In this document: piece after piece, positions 35,842 to 45,000 of the stretch | How positions within the stretch are numbered: the stretch's first letter is position 1 | Layout: every line of letters starts with the position of its first letter | Source of the DNA: Woeseiaceae bacterium | GTDB lineage: Bacteria; Pseudomonadota; Gammaproteobacteria; Steroidobacterales; Woeseiaceae | Assembly (NCBI GenBank): GCA_030065915.1 | Contig: JASJCQ010000009.1 | Location: 1-64,000, forward strand | Reading direction: 5' to 3' | DNA length: 64,000 bases | Translations under genes and position numbers: made by a program | Notes under the pieces: generated by a model | Told to the model about the DNA's origin: nothing | Databases searched by the model: none | Seen by the model: the letters and a program-made list of their open reading frames with translations, nothing else

Positions 35842-37268
35842 CCTGGCTACGGCTGGCCTTCGCAAACCTGGGATTGTCGCCGCTGACGTCGGCGGTGAAC
35901 GTTCTGCTGATGACCCTCGGCACGGCCAGTATCGTGCTTCTGCTGCTTGCCGGTTCCCAGGTGTCCGACACGATGTCTCGCGACGCCAGGGGTGTCGACC
36001 TCGTGTTGGGCGCCAAAGGCAGCCCGGTGCAGCTGGTGCTTGCGGCCGTCTACCACGCGGATGTTCCGCCAGGAAATATTCCGCTGGCAGCCGCCGAGCG
36101 CTGGGCAGGTGACCCAAGAATCGCCCGCGCCGTGCCGCTGTCACTGGGCGACAGCTATCGCGGCTTCCGCATTGTCGGTACCAGCGCGGAGATCAAGGAA
36201 ATCTATGGCGCCGAACTGGTCTCCGGACGCGCCTGGGCTCAGACGATGGAAGCCGTCGTCGGCTCCGCCGTCGCTGAGGCGGCGGACCTGGAGGTCGGCA
36301 CCCAGTTCGCCGGTGCGCACGGGCTCGGCGATGGTGGTCATATTCACGACTACCGCCCGTACCGCGTTGTCGGGGTACTGGAACCGACCGGCTCCGTTGT
36401 CGATCGATTGATACTGACCTCCCTGGACAGCGTCTGGGACCTGCATTCCGGCGATCACTCGCACGACCACGAGGAACACGACGACTCACATGGCGATGAT
36501 GCCCATGACCATGAGGATCGCGGACACTCGGACGGCGAAAACGCCCACGGTCACGAGGGACATGACCACTCGAAGGTCGACGAGGCCCACGACCATCAGG
36601 ATCTCGACCACTCGCAGGATAGCGATGTCCACGGTCACGAGGAACACGACCACTCGCACGGCGACGAGGATCGGGCGCACTCGCACGACGAAGCGGACAA
36701 GCAACGCGCGCACGAACGCAGCAGAAGCGAGATAACGGCGATGCTGTTGACCTATCGCTCGCCGATGGCAGCAGCGACCCTGCCGCGCCAGGTCAATGCC
36801 GATTCGGACTTGCAGGCGGCAGCGCCCGCCGTTGAGGTGTCCCGAGTGTTGCAGCTCATCGGGATCGGGCTGGACGGCCTGGAGGCCTTCGCCTGGGTCC
36901 TCATTGTCACGGCCGGATTGTCGGTGTTTGCAGCGCTCTACGGGTCACTGCATTCACGAAGGCGCGACCTCGCTACCTTACGCTGCCTCGGCGCGACACG
37001 TTCGGAACTGCTGATTTCGCTGCTGCTCGAGGGACTGCTGCTGTCCGTCATCGGCGTTGCGCTCGGTTTTGCTGCTGGCCATGTCGCAATGGAAATCCTG
37101 GGCGGCTGGCTGGAAAGCGCCCGTGGCGTTGCGCTGACCGGCTGGGTCTGGCTGCCGGTCGAGACGGTCCTGTTGCTAGGCTTGTTTGCGGTCGGCGTCA
37201 TTGCGGCGGCCATCCCCGCGGTGCAAGCTTATCGAACCGACCCCGCCAGAACGCTGTCAGAGAATTAA
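35838..37268 (+). CDS. FtsX-like ABC permease with His-rich insertion (copy 2)
   Basis: 476 residues. Architecture is as in the copy-1 permease: an N-terminal helix, a periplasmic domain (SLGDSYRGFRIVGTSAEIKEIYGAELVSGRAW parallels SLGDAHKGFRVLGTNLDYFEHYQYADGRTL in copy 1), then three C-terminal helices (SLHSRRRDLATLRCLGATRSEL). Residues ~203-300 are an insertion of repeated His-Asp/Glu clusters, expected to lie in the periplasm and bind several zinc ions. It replaces, in cis, the His-rich loop that copy 1 has in ZrgA. Confidence 0.88.
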   Translation: MTWLRLAFANLGLSPLTSAVNVLLMTLGTASIVLLLLAGSQVSDTMSRDARGVDLVLGAKGSPVQLVLAAVYHADVPPGNIPLAAAERWAGDPRIARAVPLSLGDSYRGFRIVGTSAEIKEIYGAELVSGRAWAQTMEAVVGSAVAEAADLEVGTQFAGAHGLGDGGHIHDYRPYRVVGVLEPTGSVVDRLILTSLDSVWDLHSGDHSHDHEEHDDSHGDDAHDHEDRGHSDGENAHGHEGHDHSKVDEAHDHQDLDHSQDSDVHGHEEHDHSHGDEDRAHSHDEADKQRAHERSRSEITAMLLTYRSPMAAATLPRQVNADSDLQAAAPAVEVSRVLQLIGIGLDGLEAFAWVLIVTAGLSVFAALYGSLHSRRRDLATLRCLGATRSELLISLLLEGLLLSVIGVALGFAAGHVAMEILGGWLESARGVALTGWVWLPVETVLLLGLFAVGVIAAAIPAVQAYRTDPARTLSEN

Positions 37269-38173
37269 TGGCCCTTGAGAACGTGAAAAACCTGAATCTT
37301 TGCCTCGCACTGGCTGCGTTGCTGGCGATGCTCCCGACACACGCGCTCGCGCAGCACGCGGGCGGCACGCTAACCCAGGATGAGATGGGCGCGGAGCCCG
37401 ATTTCGATACGGAGTTCAAAGAGTGGGAGCCCCAGGCGGCGATGGATTCGGTCGGGGTGGAAGACGCCGGCGAGATGTCGCTCAAGCCCGTCGTCGAGAA
37501 CGGTTACCTCGACGAACAGGGCCGCCTGGTCGTCGATATCTACCAGGAGGATTTCGCCTACCTCGCCGTCGAAGTTCTGTCGGAGCGTGACGAGTACGTG
37601 GACGGCGCAGCACTGGAGATCTCAATCGACGGCACCAGCGAGTTGTATGTGCCGCCGGACCCTGAAACCAACCAGTACGGCGTGTTCGAGTTCTCGTTGA
37701 TCGGCGGTGACATGGGTCTGGACACAGTGACGGTCTCGCTGGGTGAGGTCACCATCGACATACTGGTCAACATCATCAGTTTTGAAGCTTTTACGATGCC
37801 GATTCCCGAGGTTGTCGAAGGTGGTATTCCCTGGGAGGCGCTGCTCAAGGCCGAAGTGACGTTTGACGAGTACACACTGCTCGCGTCATTCCCCGACGAG
37901 GTTAGCGAGCGTGACGGTGAAACTCTGAAGATCTCCGGGTTTATGATGCCGCTGGAGACCGAGCCGAAACAGAAGTGGTTCCTGCTGACATCGAATCCGC
38001 CGCATTGCTTCTTCCACATTCCGGGCGGTGCTGCGGGCGTGATCGAGGTTTTTTCCGAGGAAGGAATCGAGGTATCGTGGGAGCCGGTCATCCTCGAAGG
38101 GCGTTTCGAAGTACTGGCGAAGAGCGAGAGCGCCGTGTACCAGTTGCACGATGCCCAATTGGTCGAAAACTAG
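37268..38173 (+). CDS. DUF3299-like periplasmic protein (copy 2)
   Basis: 301 residues with a signal peptide (cleavage near ALA-QH). The start overlaps the permease stop (TAATG). An acidic N-terminal half (~residues 30-200) has no known domain. The last ~90 residues (LKISGFMMPLETEPKQKWFLLTSNPPHCFFH...) resemble the DUF3299 block of the copy-1 protein, with PPHCFFH as likely metal ligands. So it is a larger paralogue carrying an extra domain. Probably works with the ABC pair in the periplasm. Confidence 0.72.
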   Translation: MALENVKNLNLCLALAALLAMLPTHALAQHAGGTLTQDEMGAEPDFDTEFKEWEPQAAMDSVGVEDAGEMSLKPVVENGYLDEQGRLVVDIYQEDFAYLAVEVLSERDEYVDGAALEISIDGTSELYVPPDPETNQYGVFEFSLIGGDMGLDTVTVSLGEVTIDILVNIISFEAFTMPIPEVVEGGIPWEALLKAEVTFDEYTLLASFPDEVSERDGETLKISGFMMPLETEPKQKWFLLTSNPPHCFFHIPGGAAGVIEVFSEEGIEVSWEPVILEGRFEVLAKSESAVYQLHDAQLVEN

Positions 38174-38223
38174 GTCGCGTTGAGGCTTTGCGAGGATGTG
38201 CCGAACGATGAAAGAGGCAGTTG

Positions 38224-38706
38224 ATGTCTGGTCAGATTAAGGAAACGTCCGGATCTGCGGCAGCTGATGCGTCCATCAGCCTCGCGGAGGAGCGTTGCAA
38301 GGCTGCCGGCGAACGGCTGACGCCGGCTCGTCGCGAGGCCTACCGCGCAATGCTCGAACAGGACAAGCCGCTATCGGCCTACGAACTCATTGCCGTGCTC
38401 GAAGAGCTCAAGGGCAAGAAGATAGCGCCGCTGACCGTCTACCGGCACCTGGATTTCCTGATACGCGTAGGTCTCGTTCACCGGCTCGAGTCGACACACT
38501 CCTACGTCGCATGTGTTCACCCCGATCATGCGCACGAAACTCACTACCTGCTGTGTTCGGAGTGCGGCAGCGCGGATGAAGTCGAATCCAGAGCGCTTGG
38601 CAGTCTCTTGGACGAGATTGCGGATCGTCACGGCTTCCAGCCGGAGAATGCCATTGTCGAGATCAAGGGCGTCTGCGGAGACTGCGCTACCGACGAGGAA
38701 AAGTAA
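38224..38706 (+). CDS. zur: Fur-family regulator, probably Zur
   Basis: 160 residues. The winged helix (LTPARREAYRAMLEQDKPLSAYELIAVLE, then PLTVYRHLDFLIRVGLVHRLES) is followed by a metal domain with Cys97, HPDHAHETHYLLC, C111-x2-C114 and C151-x2-C154, the two CxxC pairs that hold structural zinc in Zur. It sits 50 bases after the DUF3299-like gene, in an operon with a Zur box at its head, so it would repress its own operon when zinc is ample. ATG 38224 chosen over the adjacent TTG. Confidence 0.88.
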   Translation: MSGQIKETSGSAAADASISLAEERCKAAGERLTPARREAYRAMLEQDKPLSAYELIAVLEELKGKKIAPLTVYRHLDFLIRVGLVHRLESTHSYVACVHPDHAHETHYLLCSECGSADEVESRALGSLLDEIADRHGFQPENAIVEIKGVCGDCATDEEK

Positions 38707-38787
38707 CCATGGGCATCGAGACTACCCCGCCAGAAAGGTGCTGCTCACCGGCCTTCGAGTGTCGTCCGGACGCTCTTGCCGAGACCG

Positions 38788-40689
38788 TCAGCTCTTTCGC
38801 CTGATAGCAATTACGCTCGGTCTGGGCGGTACGCCGTTCTCGAAGTCCGGCCACCGTGTGGTCGGGTTCTCGAACGTCGCTTCCGCGCCATCCCCCGGGT
38901 GCTGGACAGCCAGGAACAGGGTTTCTCCATTTGGCGTGAACTTCGGGCCGCAGACTTCCGCACCTGCCGGCGCCCGAAAGAATGCCTTACCTGTGCCGCG
39001 GCGTTCACCCGTTGTTTCCATCGCCCACAGCCCATCGGCAGCGCCCGTTTCCTCGTTGCCGTCGGTCGAGACCCACAGTCGTCCCGACGGGTCGATCGCG
39101 CAATTGTCAGGGCTGCCGAACCAGCCGTTCTCACTGGTGGACGGATTCCAGTCGGCATCTACCGCGGGATCGCTTGGGTCGCCGCACCTCACCATGATGT
39201 CCCAGCGTGATTCGGTGGACGTGAAGTCGCCGTTGGGTTCGACGATCTGGATGATGTGACCGAAGGCGTTGTGTGCACGAGGATTCGCCGCATCGACCTG
39301 GTCAGTTGTCCGGAGGTGATTGTTGGTTAGCATGACCCAAACCGATCCGGTCCGGGAATCCGGCTCGACATCCTCCGGCCGGTCCATGGGCGTTGCGCCG
39401 AGCAAGTCGGCGGCGCGCCGGGTCTCGATCAGCACATCGGCCTGGGATTCGAAACCGTTCTCTGCCGTCAGCGGACCGTGTCCGTGGCGGACCGGCAGCC
39501 AGGCTACTGATCCATCCTCGTCGAAGCGGGCTACGTATAGCGTTCCATTGTCCAGAAGATCGATGTTCCTGGCGGGATTGTCGGTGTCCACTCGATCGGC
39601 CGAGACAAACTTGTAGACATAGTCGAAACGCTGATCGTCGCCCATGTAGATTACGAGGCGTCCGTCCGGAGCGATTACGCTTTCGGCGCCCTCATGCTTG
39701 AAGCGACCCAGAGCCGTGCGTTTCTTCGGCGTAGAGTCTGGGTTCATCGGATCGACTTCGACGACCCAGCCAAAACGGTTGGGCTCATTAGGTTCCTCGG
39801 CGAGTTTGAAGCGGTCGAAGTGTTGGCCCCATGCAAACAGGGTTGTCGGCACACCGTAGCGCTTCAGGTTGTCGGTTTCCGGATGGCCTTCGGGCGGCTC
39901 GCCAACGAAGTAGTAGTTGAAGTTCTCTTCCGCCATGAGCCATGTGCCCCAGGGGGTGATGCCGCCGGCACAGTTGTTCATCGTGCCGGAGGCCAGCCGG
40001 CCTGACGGGTCATCGCTGGTCACCATGCGGGGCGAACCCGCTGCCGGGCCACGAATCTCCATCGGTGTTCGGTGCGGTGTAATCCGTCGGTTGTATTCTG
40101 AGCCAATAACCGGCTTCCATCCCGTATTGGTCTGGACCACCTCAACGACGCTACCGCCGTGGGCGGCCATTTCCGCCAGGCAAAGATCTGCCGTCATGGA
40201 ATCCGGGTAGGTTGCAACGACTCCCGGAAACATCAGGGCCGTCGACGTGTACTCGTGGTTTACGCACAAGAGGCCGCGAGCCTGGCCGTCTTCGTCGTCG
40301 GGCAGCGTTACGAAACCCAGGTAGTCGTTGTTGTAGCCAAATTGCCGGAGCTGGGCCGATTCGGTCTGGCGCTTCGGGTCAAACGGAGGACTGTCTTCAA
40401 ATAGCGCATCGCCCCAACGAATGACAAGATCGGCCGAGTATCCTTTGGGCACATGGTGAGTGCCGTCCAGCGCCCGGGATATCTCCTCGAAATCAAAGTC
40501 GATCGCCGCCGGCGCCGCCTGCGTCGCAGCGTCGTCGGTAGCACAACCGCCGATCGCCAGTGTCACCGTGGTCGCGGTTACGCCGCCGAGAAACGCCCGT
40601 CGCGACAGGCGGGTCTCGATCAAGTCGTTGATCGTGCGCGCGCCAGTGGCTATGCGCGGATTGGAGGTCTTGTCGTCGGGGTCCGTCAT
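38788..40689 (-). CDS. PhoX-like phosphatase (DUF839), Tat-exported
   Basis: 633 residues. A Tat signal (SRRAFLGG, residues ~29-36) leads into a hydrophobic stretch ending in IGGC, which could make it a Tat lipoprotein. The body matches the PhoX family: VNHEYTS, GGSVVEV, NNCAGGITPWGTWLMAEENFNYYF, and GRFKHEGA, the regions that bind iron and calcium. PhoX is an alkaline phosphatase of phosphate scavenging. No Pho box was found, and it stands alone, convergent with zur. Confidence 0.9.
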   Translation of the reverse strand: MTDPDDKTSNPRIATGARTINDLIETRLSRRAFLGGVTATTVTLAIGGCATDDAATQAAPAAIDFDFEEISRALDGTHHVPKGYSADLVIRWGDALFEDSPPFDPKRQTESAQLRQFGYNNDYLGFVTLPDDEDGQARGLLCVNHEYTSTALMFPGVVATYPDSMTADLCLAEMAAHGGSVVEVVQTNTGWKPVIGSEYNRRITPHRTPMEIRGPAAGSPRMVTSDDPSGRLASGTMNNCAGGITPWGTWLMAEENFNYYFVGEPPEGHPETDNLKRYGVPTTLFAWGQHFDRFKLAEEPNEPNRFGWVVEVDPMNPDSTPKKRTALGRFKHEGAESVIAPDGRLVIYMGDDQRFDYVYKFVSADRVDTDNPARNIDLLDNGTLYVARFDEDGSVAWLPVRHGHGPLTAENGFESQADVLIETRRAADLLGATPMDRPEDVEPDSRTGSVWVMLTNNHLRTTDQVDAANPRAHNAFGHIIQIVEPNGDFTSTESRWDIMVRCGDPSDPAVDADWNPSTSENGWFGSPDNCAIDPSGRLWVSTDGNEETGAADGLWAMETTGERRGTGKAFFRAPAGAEVCGPKFTPNGETLFLAVQHPGDGAEATFENPTTRWPDFENGVPPRPSVIAIRRKS

Positions 40690-41030
40690 GCTCCGTAAGT
40701 CCTTGCTTTCGTCATTGGTCTACTATCATTTCACCGAGCGTACTCCGCAGCGGCCGCGAGACATACGGTGGCGTCGGTGGTCGCGTAAGAGGCTTAGTAT
40801 GGCGGATGAAGATTACCGTTTTACCATGATCGCTGGGTGCTGCGCTCAGCATTGAGCAGGCCGCAACGGCAATAGCCCCATTCTAAGCGCTTCTCTCCCT
40901 CGCCGTCTTCCAAAAGGGCTTATGGAATCCATGAATCGACTGCTTTCAAGCTCGTTCAGGCCCCGAGATAGTCGACAATCGGCTACCGGAATCATGTAGA
41001 TTGCTTGCATCGCCCGCTGCTGAGACAACC
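40690..41030. other. Intergenic region between divergent genes
   Basis: About 340 bases between the PhoX-like and acid phosphatase genes. Promoters for both are expected; I could not place a Pho box or other operator with confidence. No gene seen. Confidence 0.45.
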
Positions 41031-41873
41031 ATGGCCCTTTGTCGAACAGTTTTCTCTTCGCTGATTTTCTTTGCGCTGACCGGTTGCGCCGCAATCGATG
41101 AAACTGCGCCCGAAACGGCACACGACAATACCGATGCCGTCATCTGGTTGCAGTCGTCGACCGAGTACGCGGCGGCGACCGCCGGCGTCTATGCCGCGGC
41201 TACAACAGCGCTTCAGGGTATGGCGCAGACCGCGGCGTCGCCGACCAGCGGCATGGCTATCGTGCTGGACGTCGATGAGACGGTGCTCGATAACTCGCCA
41301 TACCAGGGACAGTTGGTGTTCGACGACGCGAACTACGGCACAGAAAGCTGGGACCGCTGGGTGGCACTGCGGACTGCGGCCGAGGTCCCGGGTGTCGTAG
41401 ACTTCATCCGCAGCGCTCAGTCGCTCGGTTTTCACGTGGTCTTCATCACGAACCGGCCGTGCCGCGCAAGGCCTGACAGCACCGACGTCTGTCCGCAAAT
41501 CGAGGATACCCGTGTCAACCTCGAGGCCATCGGTATCGATACCTCTCTAACCACGATCTACCTGCGTGGCCAGCGACCACCCGAATCGTGCCGCGCCCTG
41601 TTGACGACAGAAGAGCAGGCCGACGGCACGTGGTCGCAGTCTGACAAGACGTCCCGTCGGGCCTGCGTGGGGCTCGATCGCGAAATCGTCATGCTGTTTG
41701 GCGACCAGATGGGCGACTTTACCGAGGAGCACGGCGCGTCCGGCCGACAGACAGCCGCCGACTTCGACGAGAACTGGGGCAGGACCTGGTTCATGTTGCC
41801 GAATCCGACCTATGGCGGCTGGAAGCCGCGGACGCCCGCCGAAAAACGCGCCTTGATGCGCGGCATCGACTGA
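41031..41873 (+). CDS. HAD acid phosphatase, lipoprotein e(P4)-like
   Basis: 280 residues from ATG 41031. A lipobox (LTGC, ~residues 15-18) predicts an outer-membrane lipoprotein. The HAD nucleophile motif is DVDETVLD (Asp80, Asp82), followed by FITNRP and a C-terminal GDQMGDF. This is the 5'-nucleotidase lipoprotein e(P4)/class C acid phosphatase family, which dephosphorylates nucleotides for uptake. It ends in a clear terminator. With the divergent PhoX gene it suggests local phosphate scavenging. Confidence 0.9.
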   Translation: MALCRTVFSSLIFFALTGCAAIDETAPETAHDNTDAVIWLQSSTEYAAATAGVYAAATTALQGMAQTAASPTSGMAIVLDVDETVLDNSPYQGQLVFDDANYGTESWDRWVALRTAAEVPGVVDFIRSAQSLGFHVVFITNRPCRARPDSTDVCPQIEDTRVNLEAIGIDTSLTTIYLRGQRPPESCRALLTTEEQADGTWSQSDKTSRRACVGLDREIVMLFGDQMGDFTEEHGASGRQTAADFDENWGRTWFMLPNPTYGGWKPRTPAEKRALMRGID

Positions 41874-41881
41874 CGATCCGG

Positions 41882-41907
41882 GCCTGGTCCGGGAGCCAGG
41901 CTTTTTT
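41882..41907 (+). terminator. Rho-independent terminator
   Basis: GCCTGG and CCAGGC form a stem around an 8-base loop, followed directly by six T. It lies nine bases after the acid phosphatase stop. Confidence 0.88.
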
Positions 41908-42042
41908 CCCGGAGACAGATAGACATGTACCCCCGTCAGCGCATTACGAGCGCGCGATCGATCTGCCTGTGTTCTGATTCCGGCAGGATTCTCGTACTTC
42001 AAGACGTAGCCCAGTCAATTGAAGTCTTGGAGCGTTCAGGCG

Positions 42043-45000
42043 ATGAGAATCAATCGGAATCGAATTGCGATTGCGGCAGCTTTCGCTTTGCTGTCCGCTT
42101 GCGGTGGTGCTGACGACAGCGAACCGGCACAGGGAGAATCGAATACAACAACGTCGTCCAGCCGCGCGGAGTCGGTGGAGTTGCCGTCGTCACTCAGCCT
42201 GGCTGAATACGATCGATTGAGAGACGATATCGACTTTGACAAGGTACCGCTGCGCGTCATTCCGCGGCTGGATCCGTCCGATCGGTTGAGCCTTGCGGAC
42301 ATCGACGACGCCAGCGAGGCACTCATCGACGCGATTGCAGACGGGGACTTCAGGCGGGCCGACCGGGTTTTCGCGTCCGCATCCTCGCGATGGCGAAACG
42401 ACCTGACCCATCGTGCAAATGATGCCGCGGCCGACGCCTACGGCGACAGGGACTACGCCCGCGCATATCGATTCGATCGATATCTGAACCTCGACACTAC
42501 GGCGTTCTGGTTGCTCGATGCTGAATTCGTCTATGGTCGAGTGGCTGACAAAGGCACCGGCGATCCGCTTACAGGCGCTGTTATTTCGTACAACGGCAGC
42601 GGTTATCCGCAGTCGGTGCAGACAAGTGAAGATGGCAGCTTCGGCATCCTGTTGCCGGTTAACCGGCCGTCGGCTCTTGATGTTGAGCACGCCGACTACG
42701 AACCGACGCGCGTCTTCAATACGCCGAGCGGAGAACCCATATCGCCGGCCGTACTCGCCGGACAGAGTCTCAACATACTGTTGGGGACGGGCTTTCCGCG
42801 GCTTACGTTTAAGGGACGCGTTGTCGACGCCGCTACCGGCGAGCCAATCGCCGGCTTCCCGGTCATGGCGGGCTTCGACCCGATCGAAGGAGCGACTGAG
42901 CTCAACCTGCAACAAGCAATGGGCAAGTTCGGCCGCCAAACGGACGCGGATGGCCGCTTCGAGATTACCGACTTGCCGGTCGATACGGTCCACGTGATAT
43001 CGCAGGGGCCACACAACGGCGAGCTGTACGTCTTTCAGCAGAAGAATCTGAGGTTTGAGGATGGTATCGAACAGGTGATCGAAATCTCCGGCCGGAAGGT
43101 GAAGCTCGAGATTCCGCTGATCGTGCGCGGCACCGTTCGCGACAGCGCAACAGGCGCTGCGGTCGCGCGCGCTCGTGTCTCGGCCGGTGGCTGGAAAGCC
43201 GAGAACACGGATGCGAACGGTCGCTTCATTATCCAGCTGGATACGGGCAAGGACTGGCAGCTCACAGCCAGTCACCCGGCCTATCACAGCAGCCAGCCGA
43301 GGCCGTTCTCGTCGGCGGAATCGAAAGTCGTCGACACCGAGATCCTGCTGGACCCGATTACGACTGGCACGATTCTCGGCACGGCGATCAACGCGGCGAC
43401 GGGTGAACCCATCGTCAATGCCGTCATCGAGATTGCAGGGCAACGTATTCGCACGGACAGCCTCGGGCGCTTCCGGGCCGAGGAGATCGAGTCGGGCGAA
43501 GTGACGGTCAACGCAGCGCAGTCCGGTTATCGTGCTGACAGCGAATCGCTTTTACTCGAGGCGCTTCAAACCGCCGAAGCGACGCTGGAACTCGAGCCGA
43601 TTACGACGGGTACGATCATTGGCGTCGTCACTGACGACACGAGCAATGCACCGCTCGCTGGCGTTGCCGTCGCAGCTGGCGATCGTTCCACGACCACGGA
43701 CGACGATGGCCGCTTCGTGCTCGAAGAGGTCGAGGCGGGTCTGCTTGAGGTCAGCGCCGGCAAGAGGCTCTATGTGCCCGGCTCGAACGACGTGCAACTC
43801 GACGCGATGACGACCGTTGAGACGCAAATCGCACTGACACCTATCACATGGGGCAGCGTCCGCGGCACCGTCCGTGATGCCGCCACCGGCCGGCCGCTTC
43901 CTGGCACTGACGTGAACATCGGTGCGATCAAGGTCCGAACCGACAGCAACGGTGAGTTCGTCGCCGAAAACGTGCCCGCCGGGCCGGTATCCATTGTCGC
44001 GAAGCGTGCCCGGTATCACGACGCGCAGGCCGCACTCGAACTGCCGCGCGACGGCAGTGTGGAGCAGCACCTGCGGTTGTCAGCGATTACGACCGGCACG
44101 ATCCTCGCTGTCGTCACCGATGCAAGCTCCGACGCGCCGGTTTCAGGCGCGGAGATCATGCTCGGAAATCGCCGCATGACGACGGACGCCCAGGGGAAAG
44201 TTGTCGCTACCGAAGTACCAGCCGGCGACATTGCGGTCAATGCGACTGCACACCTGTACGAACCGGGCTCCGACGAGGTATCGCTCGAGGCGGCAGGAGA
44301 AGTCAGCGTTGCCATCCAGCTCATCCCGATCACGTACGGGACGATCTACGGCAAGGTCGTCGACAAATCGACCGGTGCTCCGATCGCGAATGCATCGATT
44401 CGCGTCGGCGGACGGGATTTACGTTCCAACAGGACGGGCGAATTCCGCGCTGAGCGCATCCCGTCGGGATCGATATCGGTCAGTGCCGAGCTTTCTCGCT
44501 ATCGTGGCGATCAACAAACGGTAGCACTCGAGCGTGGTACCGAGCGCGAAGTCAGTCTGGAACTGGACCCGATCACGACCGGCACCGTGCGCGGCGTGGT
44601 CAGAAACGCGGCTGACGGCAAGACCGTCGCCGGCGCCAGCGTGACCGTTGGCGGTCTGTCTGCGACGACGGCGACTGACGGGCGCTTCCAGATCGAACAA
44701 GTGAGCGCCGGCGATGTCACCGTACGGTCCAGCGCGCGCCTGTTCGAGGCCGGCGAGGCGAGCGTCGTAGTCGAAGCAGCAGCGGCGGTCGAGACGGCCA
44801 TCGACATGGTCCCGATCACCTACGGCTCCATCAGCGGCACGGTCGTAGACGCCACGAGCGGGGAGCCGATCGGTGGGGCCAGCGTTGCTGCCGGACAGCG
44901 AACCGTCCGTACGGATGCGTCCGGTCGCTTCGAGTTGCAGCGCGTCACGGCCGGGGACGTCAGCGTCAACGCGTCGAAACCCATCTACCTCAACAACAGC

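Noticed and set aside
42190-43443. 417-residue open frame on the minus strand
   Set aside because: Antisense to the repeat lipoprotein, Arg-rich and without a domain or ribosome binding site.
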